Shown here piece after piece: positions 15,512-16,896 of a stretch of DNA of 16,896 nt. The stretch's first letter is position 1, and every line of letters starts with the position of its first letter. The stretch spans positions 1-16,896 of the forward strand of contig JABDPK010000002.1 of NCBI GenBank assembly GCA_013042795.1. Reading direction: 5' to 3'. This stretch comes from Saprospiraceae bacterium (GTDB lineage Bacteria; Bacteroidota; Bacteroidia; Chitinophagales; Saprospiraceae). A program made the translations under genes and the position numbers. A model generated the notes under the pieces. That model had not been told where the DNA came from and ran no database searches. It saw nothing but the letters and a program-made list of their open reading frames with translations.

Positions 15512-16882
15512 ATGAAAAGTATTAAAATATATATAGTTGTTGCGCTTAGTCTGTTCGTGTTTTCTTGTGAGGATGCAATAGACTTAACACCAGCGCAATC
15601 ATTAAATACAAGTGAGGCCCTGACAGATGTCGATGGTCTCAGAACTGCTCTCAACGGGGCATACAGTTCCATGCAATCAGTGGGTTATTATGGACGAGAG
15701 TACATGGTACTTCCTGAAATCGAAGGTAACCTTGTTTACCTGAGTATAACTAACTCGAATAGGTTTCTATCTGCTTACCAGTATTCATGGACCGTCCAAA
15801 ATGGGGACATTGCAGATGTTTGGAACATTTGTTATCGCACAATATTAAGGGTCAATAATGTCATAAATAATATTGATGAAATCGAGGGTGATGCAACTGA
15901 TAAAAATCAAATCAAAGGTGAAGCTTTGGGAATCAGGGCACTTTGTTATTTTGATCTAGTCAGATTTTTTGCTAAACCGTATACAATTGGAAATCCGGCT
16001 TCTGATTTAGGCGTACCAATTTCTTTGGAAGCAACTCTGGAAGAATTGCCAAGAAATACTGTTGAAGAAGTTTATACACAGATTATTTCTGATATAAACG
16101 AAGCTAAATCTCTAATGACAAGTTACGATGTTGGAAGATTTTCGGTAGATGCTGCAGAAGCACTCCTTGCTAGGGTCAGCTTGTACAAAGGTGATTATGC
16201 CCAGGCTGAAGCTTCAGCCAGCACTTTAATGAATGCATATGCTCTTTCAAGTAATTATGATGCCATTTTTTCAGGTCCTGGTGCAACATCTGAAGACATT
16301 TTTACACTTGTATTTATTTCAACAGAAACCAATGGGGCTGACAATCATGGAAATATTTACAATCCAAACGGATACGGAGATATTCGGGTAACTGAAGACT
16401 TGAGAAATCTTTACGAGGCTGGAGATCAGAGAGCAGATCAAATATATCAGCATACAGATGGTGAGTACTATCAGTCTAAATATGATGAACAAGATGGCAT
16501 ACCAGGACTGGTAAGCCCTAAAATTCTGAGAGTTGCCGAGATGTATTTGATAAGAGCAGAAGCAAGATTTAACACTGGAAACAGGGATGGCGCAGTTGAC
16601 GATGTAAATGCACTTCGCGCTGCCCGGGGAGCCTCTCAAATATCAAGCCTTAACCTGATCAGAGATATCCTTGAAGAGAGACAAAGGGAACTAGTATTTG
16701 AAGGACATACAACGTTTGATTATTTCAGAAACAATGTGACTATGAACAGAAGTCAGTGCAATTCAGGATTAGAAGTTGAAGCTCCATGTTCAATCTCAAC
16801 AAGTGATCACAGGTCTGTTCATCCGATTCCGAATGATGAGATTTTGGTTAATCAGAGCATGGTTCAAAACACAGGTTATTAA
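15512..16882 (+). CDS. SusD/RagB-family surface nutrient-binding lipoprotein
   Basis: The 456-residue lipoprotein has a short signal (residues 1-18) ending in FVFSC, with the lipidated Cys19 followed by Glu-Asp, as expected for the Bacteroidota surface-export signal. The N-terminal SusD-like TPR region (about 20-215) includes NGAYSSMQ, the QIKGEALGIRALCYFDLVR helix (about 132-150), LGVPISLEATLEELPRNTVEEVY and AEALLARVSLYKGDY. The C-terminal RagB/SusD domain (about 290-456) has ILRVAEMYLIRAEARF, ERQRELVFEGHTTFDYFR and the closing HPIPNDEILVN motif. It is on the short side for the family (often 480-600 residues) but complete. It acts as the lid of the SusC channel. Three non-lipid cysteines occur: Cys146 in the core and two near the C-terminus (SQC and APCS) that could form a disulfide. 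The stop is TAA; 14 bp of the window remain. Confidence 0.96.
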   Translation: MKSIKIYIVVALSLFVFSCEDAIDLTPAQSLNTSEALTDVDGLRTALNGAYSSMQSVGYYGREYMVLPEIEGNLVYLSITNSNRFLSAYQYSWTVQNGDIADVWNICYRTILRVNNVINNIDEIEGDATDKNQIKGEALGIRALCYFDLVRFFAKPYTIGNPASDLGVPISLEATLEELPRNTVEEVYTQIISDINEAKSLMTSYDVGRFSVDAAEALLARVSLYKGDYAQAEASASTLMNAYALSSNYDAIFSGPGATSEDIFTLVFISTETNGADNHGNIYNPNGYGDIRVTEDLRNLYEAGDQRADQIYQHTDGEYYQSKYDEQDGIPGLVSPKILRVAEMYLIRAEARFNTGNRDGAVDDVNALRAARGASQISSLNLIRDILEERQRELVFEGHTTFDYFRNNVTMNRSQCNSGLEVEAPCSISTSDHRSVHPIPNDEILVNQSMVQNTGY

Positions 16883-16896
16883 TTCAAGAAAAAAAG

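Noticed and set aside
1..16896. Defence system, prophage, mobile element or biosynthetic gene cluster
   Set aside because: Every sizeable gene is accounted for by housekeeping, envelope or nutrient-uptake functions; no transposase, integrase, nuclease or synthase cluster is visible.

Overview
The window looks like chromosomal DNA from a Bacteroidota bacterium, plausibly of the Saprospiria/Chitinophagia/Cytophagia type. The evidence is a SusC/SusD pair, a TPR–PD40–SPOR envelope protein, AT-rich intergenic DNA with TAnnTTTG-type promoter boxes, few Shine-Dalgarno sequences, and a Bacteroidota-like TopA without zinc ribbons. No rRNA, tRNA, CRISPR array, insertion sequence, integrase or phage gene is visible. 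Fourteen protein genes, all apparently intact, account for almost all of the sequence.

Layout. (1) 118-2364 (+): a secreted or periplasmic TPR/PD40 protein ending in two SPOR domains, where relatives usually carry OmpA. (2) 2373-4473 (-): a two-gene unit, acetyl-CoA acetyltransferase followed 4 nt later by a canonical nitrilase, convergent with gene 1. (3) 4638-7700 (+): a small secreted DUF6794-like protein whose leader can form a hairpin, then DNA topoisomerase I. (4) 7714-11508 (-): an envelope-lipid cluster transcribed in the order cdsA, psd, surE, small three-helix membrane protein, lpxB. cdsA and psd overlap by one base (UGAUG). surE and the small membrane gene overlap by 14 bases, and the small gene abuts lpxB exactly (TAAATG). 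A 186-bp spacer carrying a short repeated motif separates psd from surE. (5) 11576-12295 (+): pdxJ, divergent from cdsA across a 67-bp region with overlapping candidate promoters. (6) 12442-16882 (+): a susC/susD-type outer-membrane uptake pair behind a leader containing a 16-bp direct repeat and a 14-bp palindrome over the start codon.

How the genes work together. CdsA makes CDP-diacylglycerol, and Psd makes phosphatidylethanolamine from the phosphatidylserine derived from it. LpxB makes the lipid A disaccharide. SurE is a nucleotidase commonly found beside lpxB in this phylum. The small membrane protein embedded between surE and lpxB is the least understood member of the group. The SusC/D pair imports an unidentified nutrient, and no glycan-degrading enzyme or regulator is visible to indicate its substrate.

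Most of the window is ordinary housekeeping and envelope content. I did not find a convincing new multi-gene system. The items most worth a second look are the double-SPOR PD40 protein, the surE–lpxB membrane gene, the repeated-motif spacer, the susC leader repeats and the hairpin before the DUF6794 gene.
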